Shown here: positions 45,941 through 55,623 of the stretch, piece by piece | Layout: the number at the start of each line of letters is the position of its first letter | Numbering within the stretch: position 1 is the stretch's first letter | Assembly (NCBI GenBank): GCA_964017235.1 | Contig: OZ024933.1 | Coordinates: 58,944,255 to 59,008,254 of the forward strand | DNA from: Sabellastarte sp. h YS-2021 | Lineage: Eukaryota; Annelida; Polychaeta; Sabellida; Sabellidae | Length of the DNA stretch: 64,000 nucleotides | Reading direction: 5' to 3' | The notes under the pieces: generated by a model | Told to the model about the DNA's origin: nothing | Seen by the model: only the letters and a program-made list of their open reading frames with translations | Database searches by the model: none | Translations under genes and position numbers: made by a program

Positions 45941-46503
45941 ACAACGTATAAAATACTAAAAGAAACATGGTTTCGACTGGAGCAATGCATTAATATCATA
46001 GTAGGAAGCATATGAATATGTATCACAGTTACAAAGCTTAGCATGATATATATACTGAGTGATGGAGAGGTAACAACTCGAGATCCAATATGAACAAGAA
46101 GACAGACAATACACTACTATGCAAGTACATAGACAAGTACATGATCATGAAATAATAATACAAAAATAAATAAATTGTACGATAATTGATCAAGATACAT
46201 GTATCCAGATGCAAGTGTCAATACCAAAATAATGGATTACTGGGAGACCAGACTGTTCATATCGTCCAATGGGACACTTCCATAATATGGATAAACCAGG
46301 AGCCCAAACAGATCCGAACAATAACGGATCCCAACTTTGTGAAGTAACACCCAGCTGTCACTGCTGAGACTACAAGATGAAGCACCCAGGTCCATGCCCA
46401 GAAAACATCATCGCATATTAACCTGAAAATACAGAAAAATACAAGCAGTAGTCTGTCCTGAGATACGAGAGGGGTGGGAAACTCATGAGACCAGAGGGGT
46501 GGG
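45941..46503 (-). other. Spacer between the A2 and B2 repeats
   Basis: 563 bp found only once in the element. No long open frame and no similarity to the other copies that I can see. A few short stretches (CCAATGGGACACTTCCATAA) are unremarkable. Confidence 0.6.
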
Positions 46504-46688
46504 AGAAAATATGTGTGTCCTCGTTGCTTTCCAATGACAGAATGGAGGACTGAAGCCTGTAAAACAGAGAGGTCTCACGCTGGTCAGTCTTGACCAATAG
46601 CAATTATGTATGCAAATTAGGTATGATACTAAATGCAAGGACAGGGAGAGCCGAAATGAGCCCACTGCCACCCAAATGGCATTTAACA
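46504..46688 (-). repeat. Split direct repeat A2 (inner 185-bp copy)
   Basis: AGAAAATATGTGTGTCCTCG through GGCATTTAACA, essentially identical to 52570-52754. Its last two bases (CA, 46687-46688) are also the first two of the adjoining 701-bp repeat. Confidence 0.95.
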
Positions 46689-47387
46689 CATTTCCAGCTC
46701 CCCCTCCCAAGACAGTAAGAAATAATATGGGTTATATAATTTTTATTATTATTAAAAACATCAATGTTATTAGACATTTCATTGTATTACACACATTATA
46801 CAATTCTAACGATAATATGATGAAGTATGTCAATAAACAGACAGAAAAACAAAATAAAGCTAGTAATTCCCCGAAAGTTAACCCCTAAGTACCAAAAATT
46901 ACTGAGCTCGATCGGGTGAACAAAAGCATGCTAACCCGGGAGACAAAATTTTTGACCTAATACTTTAGCCTAATAAATTTTATGACCAGTAGGCCATAAC
47001 CTAATGATAATCACAACATGTCCCATATATGCGAGGACATTGTGAAATTTTGCATAAAGATATGCAACTTGAAAAACCCTGTCACTCATATGATAAAGAG
47101 ACACAGTACAGAGTTGCCCCCACCCAAATTCGACTAAATCACAACCCCAAGTTCCCTGATAGACCCAGGGGGTAACGGGTGTACAAAATAAATTTGCAAA
47201 CCCGAAACCAAGAAAAATGAATTTCATATCATCTGTTATACTTTTCCCAGATTAAAAAGTGACAAAGCAGCCATGTTAATATATAATAATTCGCTTGAAA
47301 TCATGAATACATGGCTTAAAATGAAAATGTCATGGTATTAGATATGGTTTCACCATGAAAAATGTGAAATTTTTTGCAAAGTAAGGC
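46687..47387 (-). repeat. Split direct repeat B1 (inner 701-bp copy)
   Basis: Partner of 45241-45940. It ends GCAAAGTAAGGC, 13 bp from the recombinase stop codon. Confidence 0.95.
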
Positions 47388-47400
47388 GCCAAATGCCAAA

Positions 47401-48377
47401 CTACAATGAAAGATGATGGTGGAAAGCGCGAGAAACTTGAGAAGAAGAGGAAGGAACAGACTTAATGTATCTCCAAACTGCCTGTGATGACCAGGTACCA
47501 TGCTTCATTATTTCTTGCAAGGGCACACCATTGTGAAAAGCCCAAGTAGTGGCTGAACGTCTGAAGCTATGAAATGTTAAATGAGGAGATACATTAAGCA
47601 AGGCTGAAATGGACTTAAGATGCTTCCTGGCAGCAGAGTCAGCTAATGGAAGTAATTTGCCTTGACTATGAACTACAAATAATGGTGAATTTTTGGAAGC
47701 AGGGACAGTTCTGTACATGGATTTCAAAGCTGCCACAGGACAGAGGGGGGAGGAACCTAACATAGGAAGTGAAATAGTAGTGGTTTCTTTACGATCCTGA
47801 ATGGTTTTAGACCATTTAACTATGACAATGCAACCGTGGTTACCAAAAATAACATCTCCTCTAGTTAAATGCCTAGTTAAATCAAATTGAGCAGCAGAAT
47901 GCGGCAAGATATTAGACAATCTCATAAAGGAGAAAAAGCAAAAAAGATATAAAGATTTAAACACCACTGGAAACTGCTTCTGATCGCACAATGCTACAAT
48001 ACTCTGCAACATATCAGTGGAGACAATTTTTGACATGGTAGGGGTGAAAACTGCATTGATTTTGAGAGATTTAATGTACAAAGGCAGTCTATGATCTTTA
48101 AAACAATCTGTATTTAGCCCATGAACTATAAACATGGCTCTAACTGCAGATAAGTGATTAGAGATATTAGCCTGCGAGAGACCACTCTGATAACAGAACT
48201 CCATAAAGGAAAGCAAAACAATTGTGTTCACCTGCAATATGTGAATTTTCTGTAGTTCTAGAAATGCAAGGAACTGTGCAAACATTCGCTTGTATTGGAG
48301 CCATGTAGCTGGTCGAAAACCTTTCTTGAGCCTTTCCAAGGCTGATGTTGCCAGCTGTGAAGCATATGGCAATACAT
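47401..48377 (-). CDS. Tyrosine recombinase of DIRS-like element (complete)
   Basis: About 323 residues. The enzyme would cut and rejoin a circular cDNA into the genome in place of an integrase. Catalytic residues are in place, numbered from PYASQL: R151 (SFMRLSNIL), K186 (IVKWSKT), H268 and R271 (TFHSFRRSATTWAF), H291/W294 (KHGTW) and the nucleophile Y302 (VWRYIKS). The N-terminal DNA-binding part spans about 1-115. The frame has no ATG at its start and a TAG lies just upstream. TTCTTTGTATTGTAG at 48392-48378 looks like a splice acceptor, so the protein may come from a spliced RNA. It overlaps neither neighbour; the RT stop is at 48397. Confidence 0.93.
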
Positions 48378-48396
48378 CTACAATACAAAGAACATG

Positions 48397-51120
48397 CTAT
48401 ATATATTCGTTTAAATGAGTGTGATTCAGATGCACTGGCATCCAATCATAATTTGGCAGGAGGGAAGATAATTTGGCAAATTGATGATCAGTACCCTCCC
48501 ACCTAGACAACAAGTCTGCTACTGTATTTTGGACCCCAGGTATATGAGTAACTGTGAGTTGTATATTAAAAATCGCAGTTAATAACCAGATATTTCTTGC
48601 ACAAGTAGCTAAGGTGGGGTCACGAGCTTTACCAGAGTTGAGAACTTCAACAACCGCCATGTTGTCGCATCTAATGTCAATAATTTGATTCTTCCAAATA
48701 TCTCCCCAAATTTTTAATGCAACAACTATATTCAATATTTTAAGGTGAACGATTGTATAATCTTTAAAGGAAAGAGGGATTTGCAAAGCGTAGATTTTAT
48801 CAGCGAAAACTCCTCCAAAGCCAGTGAGGCATGCATCTAAGTAAACTGTATGATCTGGTTGTTTATAATCGAAAAAGGTGACCCCGTTGAACTGAAGCAA
48901 GAATGTATTGAACCAGTTAAGATCTCTGTGAAAGCCAGGACATAAATGGATGATAGATTTATTTGTATGTTCTCTTAATAACTGAAGCATTCTATTGAGA
49001 AAAAATCTTGCGGGTTTGATGCATTTGGTAATATATAACAGGGAACCCAATAGGGACTGTAACTGATTTTTAGTAACTTTACTTTTAGAAGCAAATTTTT
49101 GACATATACTGTGAATTTCCGATAATTTTTCAACAGGTATCTGCAATGTGCGTTGAACTGTATCAATTTCAATTCCCAGGCATACAGCATTAGTTGTAGG
49201 TGGAACTAATTTAGACTGGCTGATTTCTAAACCTAATTCTTGTAACAAAGCAATAAGGGTAGTATACGAGCTTTGTATTTCGTGTGGTAGACCCGTATAT
49301 ATAAGATCATCAATATAATTGCAAAGATAAGGAAAATTAAATATTTTTTTCATAATATACCGTACTGCATCCGTACACCTCTGAAAGAAGACGGAACCAT
49401 GACGAAATCCGAACGGCAGCGTACAATCAAGAAACAGCTGATCATGTTTAAGACCTAGAAGATCTAAGTCCCCAGGATCAATCCTGATATGTCTAAAAGC
49501 ACGACTGATGTCAATTTTATAGAGAAGTGCCTCAGAACCTAACTCTTTGAGACGGTTTACCACGGTATCAAGAGAAGGGTAATTCAATTCAAAGAATGTA
49601 TTCAAGTATACGTCTTTACTAACCCCATCGTTAACCGATTTCCCTTGTGGAAAACTTAAGTCAAGTATGACCCTTTTGCTGTTTGAATTAGGCTTGTCTC
49701 TAGTTAAGAAGGGAGATACGTGACAATGGAAGGGAAATTCTTGAAAAGGACCCAATATGGCCTTATATTTTTGTTCAGTTTCAATGTAAGTTTGCACGTG
49801 ATCTGGAAACTTTAGAGCAGAGGAATGATTAACATAAGTGCTTTCTAACACTTTTGATCTATCAAAATCTAAAGGAAAGCCAAATTGCAAGAGATCTGTA
49901 ATTTGTTTATCCCAATATTGATCTAAATACGAGTTCCAAGCCTGAATATTAAATTGACTAGCTACAGGGATCCTAGCCCCCATAAAGTTAGGTTTTTTAG
50001 AATTTCGAACAATAGTATGGGCTTCAACAATGTTAGGAACCTGTGACCATACAATATCATCTCCTGTATAAACCATGAGGTTGTTCAGTGGTAGGAAACC
50101 GAAGTCCTTACCATTCTGCTGAACACAATTGACATAATCTGAGGATAAGAATTTATCCTGATAAATGTGATCAGGTATATTACGTTTGCGTTTCCTATAA
50201 GAATTAGAAACATCATAAAGGTAGACATAGTCGTCACCACTTCTTTCCTCCACGCATGCTAAATCATGACTTGTGGAATTGCAGACACTTTGTGTGTCTA
50301 TGGCTTCTGTGAAAGCAGTATGGTGTGAAGCCCTATTTGAAGAAATATCATTATGACATTGAGTAGAAATATCATTGTCAACTAGCACCAGACCCAATTT
50401 GGCCCTAGGTCCGTTTTTATTGCCCCTGAAATTTGGAACTTGGTGCTCTGAATGATCTACAAGGCCTGACTGTTGGACTTCCTGAGGTACCTGACCCAAT
50501 TTATTCCCAGTTTTGTTTTTATTGCCCTTGGAAGTTGTAGAATAAGTACCATCAGGAGTACCACTACAGCATGTAATCGTACCCAATTTTTTCCCAGTTT
50601 TGTTTTTATTGCCCTGCAAAGTTTTATAGAAACTGTCATGCTGTTCAATGAACTGCTGTGGTTGTACAATCGACTGTAAAGCTTCATATCTATTCTGCAA
50701 TGGCAAAGAAAACTCTTGCACATAAGGCTGACCTTTAGGAAGTGAATTGCGTTTAGAAGACAAGACCTTACAGCTTGTGCTTGGTTTGTGGGAAATGCGT
50801 TGAGGAACGCAATCAACAGGAACGCAATGTAGGTTACTGTGTGCAGTTTGAAAGGAGGTAGATGCTTCAGCATTAATGGGTACCTGGTGGCTATCACTGC
50901 CGAGTTTACTGTTTGTAGCATTGTTAGAGGTATTTTTTAATACTTCAGCATATGATCTACGGCCAACAGAAGTATTAAGAGATCTGTTAACCATAAACCA
51001 TTTAGACCATGTGTCTGGAGTCGCCAACAATTCAGTGTTAACTCGAAATACATCAGTGTTCTTATTTACAAAAATTCGATCACAGTGGGTGAGCACCTGT
51101 GTGTGATCACCCAATGCTAC
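48397..51120 (-). CDS. Reverse transcriptase-RNase H polyprotein of DIRS-like element
   Basis: 905 residues from 51114, without an ATG at the start (TTG there); expected to be made as a gag fusion by -1 frameshifting. Residues about 1-330 are low in known domains and contain three GNKNKTGxKLG repeats (about 168, 201 and 234). RT: KRVILDLSFPQGKSVND, YKIDISRAFRHIRIDPGD, PFGFRHGSVFFQRCTDAVRY, and catalytic YIDD at about 600. RNase H: VYLDACLTGFGGVF (about 757), IRCDNMAVV (about 815) and NTVADLLSRW (about 866). The second acidic position reads HLKILNIVVAL: Lys stands where Glu is usual. Everything else looks intact. No methyltransferase domain. Confidence 0.95.
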   Translation of the reverse strand, partial: VALGDHTQVLTHCDRIFVNKNTDVFRVNTELLATPDTWSKWFMVNRSLNTSVGRRSYAEVLKNTSNNATNSKLGSDSHQVPINAEASTSFQTAHSNLHCVPVDCVPQRISHKPSTSCKVLSSKRNSLPKGQPYVQEFSLPLQNRYEALQSIVQPQQFIEQHDSFYKTLQGNKNKTGKKLGTITCCSGTPDGTYSTTSKGNKNKTGNKLGQVPQEVQQSGLVDHSEHQVPNFRGNKNGPRAKLGLVLVDNDISTQCHNDISSNRASHHTAFTEAIDTQSVCNSTSHDLACVEERSGDDYVYLYDVSNSYRKRKRNIPDHIYQDKFLSSDYVNCVQQNGKDFGFLPLNNLMVYTGDDIVWSQVPNIVEAHTIVRNSKKPNFMGARIPVASQFNIQAWNSYLDQYWDKQITDLLQFGFPLDFDRSKVLESTYVNHSSALKFPDHVQTYIETEQKYKAILGPFQEFPFHCHVSPFLTRDKPNSNSKRVILDLSFPQGKSVNDGVSKDVYLNTFFELNYPSLDTVVNRLKELGSEALLYKIDISRAFRHIRIDPGDLDLLGLKHDQLFLDCTLPFGFRHGSVFFQRCTDAVRYIMKKIFNFPYLCNYIDDLIYTGLPHEIQSSYTTLIALLQELGLEISQSKLVPPTTNAVCLGIEIDTVQRTLQIPVEKLSEIHSICQKFASKSKVTKNQLQSLLGSLLYITKCIKPARFFLNRMLQLLREHTNKSIIHLCPGFHRDLNWFNTFLLQFNGVTFFDYKQPDHTVYLDACLTGFGGVFADKIYALQIPLSFKDYTIVHLKILNIVVALKIWGDIWKNQIIDIRCDNMAVVEVLNSGKARDPTLATCARNIWLLTAIFNIQLTVTHIPGVQNTVADLLSRWEGTDHQFAKLSSLLPNYDWMPVHLNHTHLNEYI

Positions 51121-51129
51121 TCGTTTTTT
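51060..51129 (-). promoter_or_regulatory. Putative -1 ribosomal frameshift site, gag to RT
   Basis: The slippery heptamer A AAA AAC (51129-51123) lies in the gag frame, directly before GAG TAG. The -1 frame from it is open into RT-RNase H. Ten bases after the heptamer GGGTGA can pair with TCACCC (14-base loop). Alternatively GATCACA pairs with TGTGATC. These are candidate stimulatory structures. A heptamer in the same relation exists in copy 1 at 13995-13989. Confidence 0.8.
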
Positions 51130-52313
51130 GACTGACCTTTATGTTTGTTTTTGCATTCAACTTCAGCATGAGGAAATGTCTTTCCTGCTGAAGCAAAACA
51201 CAAGGCACAGATATGCTTATAAAGGACCCCCCTGGTCTCATGAGACTTCTTTTGCAAACATGTACCTTGGTTAAAGTATGTGCAAGGCATGGATTTTGTA
51301 ATTTTTCCAAACTTTTTGGGAAAATTTGAAGTTTGAGGGGAAGTACCCGTTTGATTAGGCACATGTTTTTGAGCATTAGCTCTTCTGATCCAGTCAATGG
51401 CCGTAACATCCGAATATGATCTGACTTCGCCCTGTTCCATGCGACATAGTAACACTGCGTGGCTGGCTTTGGCAGAAACCCACGAAAAATCATTAGCATC
51501 ATCCATGAGGGAGATCATGTAATCAAGCATATGTTGTTTAATTTCCGGATCCGACTCTTCCCTCATGGTACGGCCAAAACCAGCCACCCATTGAGTAACC
51601 GAAAGTTGGTCATATGAAACTCGCTCTTTGTTGAGCCCGGACAATATATATTCGTGGGGCCATTTGACCCTATTTTTTACCATGACCTCAACTTGACCGC
51701 CCCTCTGAGACTTTAATTTTTGAATAGTACCTGTTTTAGCCAGTTCAGATAGTTCTTGTAATCTTTGCTCAACTTTCGACTGAATCACAGCATCTTCCTT
51801 AAGAGAATCAAATGTGGGAAGGTTGGAGTGATGCAATTCAGACTTTGCATCTGACTTCAAATCCGACTTAGCTGAGACCAACTTCTTTGATTTTGAAGCA
51901 CCTTTGCTAGTTTTAATTTTGCTTTTATCCGATGTCTTTTTGCATTCCACATTTTCTATTTTTTCAAGTCTTTTCCCAATTTTTTGCAACTGGTCCAAAA
52001 TTTGTGAGTTTATCACAGACTGAACCTTGAACTGTGAAGCAATATCAATGCTATCCGAATCTAGAGTATCCGAATGTTTTTTGCCAAGTTTTGCAGAAGT
52101 GGACTGTGTTTCATTATCCGATTCTTGTATCAAAGCATCATAATCCACTTCACTATCCGAACTTTCATGCACAGAATCCGACATATTTTCACTAGTATTA
52201 AGCAAAGAAGAGTTTTGATTCAATAAATCAGTTAAAAATTGATCATCATCCGCTACTTGAATTTGCACAGGAAATTGTATTGTATTCTTCTTATTGGACC
52301 TCAAGTTGTACAT
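51117..52313 (-). CDS. Gag-like protein of DIRS-like element
   Basis: 398 residues from ATG 52313. N-terminal YNLRSNKKNTIQFPVQIQV; an acidic Ser-rich part (SDSVHESSDSEVDYD); a short heptad segment (ILDQLQKIGKRLEKIENVE, about 105-123); and a Lys/Ser-rich basic part (about 124-155). The conserved core follows (VKWPHEYILSG, VTQWVAGFGRTMREESDPE, SWVSAKASHAVLLCRME). At about 342-387 is a paired zinc-binding block C-x6-C-x5-H and H-x2-C-x2-C..H-x4-C. It probably binds and packages element RNA. The frame ends TCA AAA AAC GAG TAG; the A AAA AAC heptamer is two codons before the stop. Confidence 0.92.
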   Translation of the reverse strand: MYNLRSNKKNTIQFPVQIQVADDDQFLTDLLNQNSSLLNTSENMSDSVHESSDSEVDYDALIQESDNETQSTSAKLGKKHSDTLDSDSIDIASQFKVQSVINSQILDQLQKIGKRLEKIENVECKKTSDKSKIKTSKGASKSKKLVSAKSDLKSDAKSELHHSNLPTFDSLKEDAVIQSKVEQRLQELSELAKTGTIQKLKSQRGGQVEVMVKNRVKWPHEYILSGLNKERVSYDQLSVTQWVAGFGRTMREESDPEIKQHMLDYMISLMDDANDFSWVSAKASHAVLLCRMEQGEVRSYSDVTAIDWIRRANAQKHVPNQTGTSPQTSNFPKKFGKITKSMPCTYFNQGTCLQKKSHETRGVLYKHICALCFASAGKTFPHAEVECKNKHKGQSKNE

Positions 52314-52569
52314 AACGATTCATACAAATAACATACAGTTAAAATAAAGTAAAATATTGTTACGACTAAAATATGTAAAAGTCTTTGCTATAAAACACAA
52401 TCATTCGTCATTGGAACAAAAATAATAACGGCACAACGAGTATAAATGAACAGTTGTAAATGTATATATTACAAAATACTAAAAATAAAATGACATAAAA
52501 AGAAAACCATACAGTCGCTGAATCACCACGTGTAGTATTGCACAGCATATAACTCAGTGCAGCATATGT

Positions 52570-52754
52570 AGAAAATATGTGTGTCCTCGTTGCTTTCCAA
52601 TGACAGAATGGAGGACTGAAGCCTGTAAAACAGAGAGGTCTCACGCTGGTCAGTCTTGACCAATAGCAATTATGTATGCAAATTAGGTATGATACTAAAT
52701 GCAAGGACAGGGAGAGCCGAAATGAGCCCACTGCCACCCAAATGGCATTTAACA
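52570..52754 (-). repeat. Split direct repeat A1 (outer 185-bp copy)
   Basis: The left end of the element in its own orientation. It ends at ..GGCATTTAACA, after which the target flank TAAACACCCC begins. 52314-52569 is the 5' leader of gag, AT-rich. Confidence 0.95.
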
Positions 52755-53400
52755 TAAACACCCCTTGCGAAAACACGCAACATAATCAATCAATGCGGGA
52801 GACACAGTTTTGTTTGCGAACAGCGTTTGAACTGGGATTTTTACAAGTATTCCTTTTAAATTAATTGGGAATTATACAAGCCAATAAAGATAAATACACT
52901 GGTTTTAATCATCTACAGTACTGAATGAACTGGGTACTAATATATATTACACACTTCATTGGCCCAACAACCAATAAACCCACAAGTTAAATAGCTAAAA
53001 CACACGTACATAAAACTTTGGAGGATTGTCTTCATTACGTGATAGGTAAAGTATGAAAAAGTGTGCCTTAACTGGGAATAATAATAATAATAACACTTTA
53101 CGAGACCCAGAATTTATTTTCCCAGGACACTTTTGAATACACTTCACTTTTGAATACTTTATCGAACTTAAAGCTCACACACTTTTGGATACATCTCCCT
53201 GAAAAACTACACTTTTATGGAATTGTTTTAAAAACTCTTGACAAACCAATTAACCTAAATCTCAATGTTCTTGATTAGTGGTTATTTATAGATTGGCTAT
53301 TGTATGTTGGCCCATGTGTTAATTTAGTTTTTGATAATTTTTCCTCAAAAATGGATAGCGGGAATAAAAGTGACTAATAATTTGTTTATAACTCAGAACT
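52755..53400. other. Unassigned sequence
   Basis: Only a short (AAT)n run at 53079-53092. No gene seen. Confidence 0.4.
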
Positions 53401-53715
53401 GTTTATAACTCAGCACAGATAAAGTATCTCATAAAATTGACTTAATATTTAAAAAAACTGACAAAAAAATTGATTAAGTATCTTAAAAATTTGAGATAAT
53501 TATGTGAAATTGTGATTATATCTCAAAAATTGACTTAGTATCTCAAAAAAGTGACTTAAGAGCTCAAAAAATTGAGATAGCTATCTCAAAATATTAAGTA
53601 AATATCTAAAACAATTGAGATAATATCTCACAAAATTGAGATAACTATCTCAAAAAAAATGATTTAATATCTCAAAAATTGAGATAACTCGCGCCAAACA
53701 TGATTTAATATCTCA
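53401..53715. repeat. Word array TATCTCAAAA..TTGAGATA
   Basis: Words ATCTCAAAAAATTGA, TTGACTTAGTATCTC, AAAATTGAGATAGCTATCTC and ATTTAATATCTCAA alternate in both senses over about 300 bp. AAATTGAGATAGCTATCTCA contains a palindromic GAGATAGCTATCTC. It ends near ACTCGCGCCAAACATGATTT. Non-coding; same design as the arrays at 20 and 40 kb with a different word. Confidence 0.68.
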
Positions 53716-54075
53716 AGAAATTGAAAATTGTAGACCCATAAAGTGATTACAGAGGTTTTAGCAGTGAGAGACAAGGTAGTATTTTTAATGTTTCTATAAA
53801 TATTTAGTTTCATAATTGCGGGTTGGCATTTAGGTGCCAACCTTAATAATTCCTGCACCCCTATTTTTGTAACACCCCTGTAAAATAAAATACTGACCAG
53901 CCACGTGGCCATTTCTGATTGGTTAAGGCACTGACCCCTGTACTAGTCAAGGGAAGAATGGCCAGATTTGAACTGGCAGTTGACAAGACAAGACCTTTAT
54001 TTGAGAAATTTATTAGTTATTTTTTAATTGCTTTATTTATTTTATTTAATTTTAAAGTGTCACACGTGTCAATTG
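53716..54075. other. Dispersed repeat fragment and leader of a gag fragment
   Basis: 53728-53830 (AGACCCATAAAGTGATTACA, GTATTTTTAATGTTTCTATA) is related to the repeat at 8920-9000. Nothing else recognised. Confidence 0.4.
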
Positions 54076-54575
54076 ATGATGGCAGCCAAACAGAAGCACA
54101 GAACTGCAGGTAACTCTTACAATTTGCGTCAGAGAGTTCAGTTTCCCATTGAAATTCAATTAGACAATTACAGTGCACTTTTAAATGAATTTGTCTCCGA
54201 ACCAGCGCGTTCAAAATTTGGGTCTGATACTAGTGATACTGACACTAGTATTGATTTAGGTATTAATACTTTGGTGACATAGGAAAGCGAGGATTCTGTT
54301 GATGAATCGCCTGTTTGTCAGAAACCAAAATAAAAAAAAATCACACAGGCCCTCTCGTTTGAAGAATTCTAGGCCTAGGGATGATACTAGGAGATTTCAA
54401 CTGGATCAGGCACTGATTTATAACCGGATTCTTACTCAACTGGACACAAATGGTAAGCGGTTGACATCAATTGAAAAAAAGTTCAGCTTCTGTTGCCCGG
54501 CCTAAGGCCAAACAGCTTGTATCTAGAAGTACTGCTAGTTCAAATCTCAATGGGAGTTTTTTAAGGTGATTCACA
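54076..54575 (+). pseudogene. DIRS-like gag, N-terminal part (copy 3)
   Basis: From ATG 54076: MMAAKQKHRTAG, then SYNLRQRVQFPIEIQLDNYS, which aligns with YNLRSNKKNTIQFPVQIQV at the start of the complete gag. Then the acidic Ser/Asp part (GSDTSDTDTSID), a stop at about 54280, and shifted frames ending STASSNLNGS. It carries an N-terminal extension whose coding sequence contains a strong donor CTGCAG/GTAACT at 54109/54110. It is interrupted by the 1.05-kb repeat. Confidence 0.8.
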
Positions 54576-55623
54576 TAAAAAACAACGCCACTGCCGCAGC
54601 GGTTATCTCCTGCCTTAGAATCAGTAATGATGGAGAACTAAAGGCGATATAAGGCCTTTGTAGTAAGATAACCCCACTTGACATTGAAGAATGGGTCAAA
54701 GGTAAAACACTCAGCAATTGGCAGAGTCACAGGCCTTTGCTTCCTTCAAGTTGTTTTCACATTTGGAACCCCTAGTAGCAATGATAAGGGAGATATAAGG
54801 CCTTTTTAATAGGATAATCCCATTTAACATGTGATAAAATAGCCATTTTGTTTTTGAAACTAGGCCAAATTACTATCAACCTAACTTTCCTAGCCATATA
54901 TATTTTGCGCATATTTGATGAACCTAGCTGCAATATTTCAAGTTTTAGAGCATCTTAATGATTTTTAAATGATTGGCTATGGCGGCCATTTTGTTTTTCA
55001 AAATAAGGCCAAAATTTTTCTCAGGCAAAACATTTGAAGGCCAGAACTTTTGATGGTCTGTCTTTATATTCTGAAGCCATAGCACCAATAATAAGGGTGA
55101 AATAAGGACATTTAAGTGTGATCATCCCATTTAACCTTGAAGCAGGGGTCAAAGGACAAATTCAACACCTGGAAAAGATTCCCAGGCCATGACTTCCAAC
55201 AACTTGTTTTCACATTCTGAACCTCTAAGAGCAATATTAGGGGAGATATAAGGCCTTTTTAATAGAATAACCCCCTTTGACATTAAACATGTGATATGGC
55301 GGCCATTTTCCTTTTAGAACTAGGTCCAAATTACTATCAGGCTAGCTTTTCTAGCCATATATCTTTTGTGCAAATTTGATGAGGCTAGCTGGAATATTTC
55401 GAGATTTAGAACAACTTTATGATTTTTAAACAATTGGCTATGGCGGCCATTTTGTTTTTCAAAATTAGGCTAAAAATTTTTAGAGACAGGTTTTTATAGC
55501 CATAAACATTCCCTGTACATTTGGTGAAGATAAATTAATAAATGAAGGAGATATTAAGGTTTATGCAAAAACGTGACGAACGGATGCACTCATGCACGCC
55601 TTCGGCCGCAGGCGGGAGATAAT
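54576..55623 (+). repeat. 1.05-kb dispersed repeat, copy 2, inserted in a gag copy
   Basis: Second copy of the element at 17416-18498, same orientation. Starts AAAAAACAACGCCACTGCCG, ends GCAGGCGGGAGATAAT. It contains the same internal duplicated GCCATTTTGTTTTT/CTATCA blocks. It splits the copy-3 gag cleanly: the N-terminal part lies before, the core after. Confidence 0.88.

Larger units (their letters stand above)
45241..52754 (-). mobile_element. Near-complete DIRS-like retrotransposon with split direct repeats (copy 2)
   Basis: 7514 bp. Read on the minus strand: left repeat (185 bp, 52754-52570), gag, RT-RNase H, tyrosine recombinase, then a 701-bp repeat (47387-46687), the second 185-bp repeat (46688-46504), a 563-bp spacer, and the second 700-bp repeat (45940-45241). 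This A1-ORFs-B1A2-spacer-B2 order is the split-direct-repeat arrangement of PAT/Ngaro-type tyrosine-recombinase retrotransposons (family knowledge). No integrase or protease is present. The paired repeats differ at only a few positions, so insertion was recent. No target-site duplication, as expected for recombinase integration. Confidence 0.92.

Noticed and set aside
48397..51114. DNA methyltransferase domain as in classical DIRS1-type pol
   Set aside because: After the RNase H end (ADLLSRW) only about 35 residues remain before the stop; no room for or motif of a methyltransferase.
45241..52754. Inverted terminal repeats with internal complementary region (DIRS1 sensu stricto)
   Set aside because: The terminal repeats are direct and split, so the PAT/Ngaro-type arrangement fits better.
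53938..53990. tRNA-like box B (GGCCAGATTTGAACTGGC)
   Set aside because: The hit is a short hairpin without a matching box A or acceptor stem; not enough for a SINE or tRNA call.
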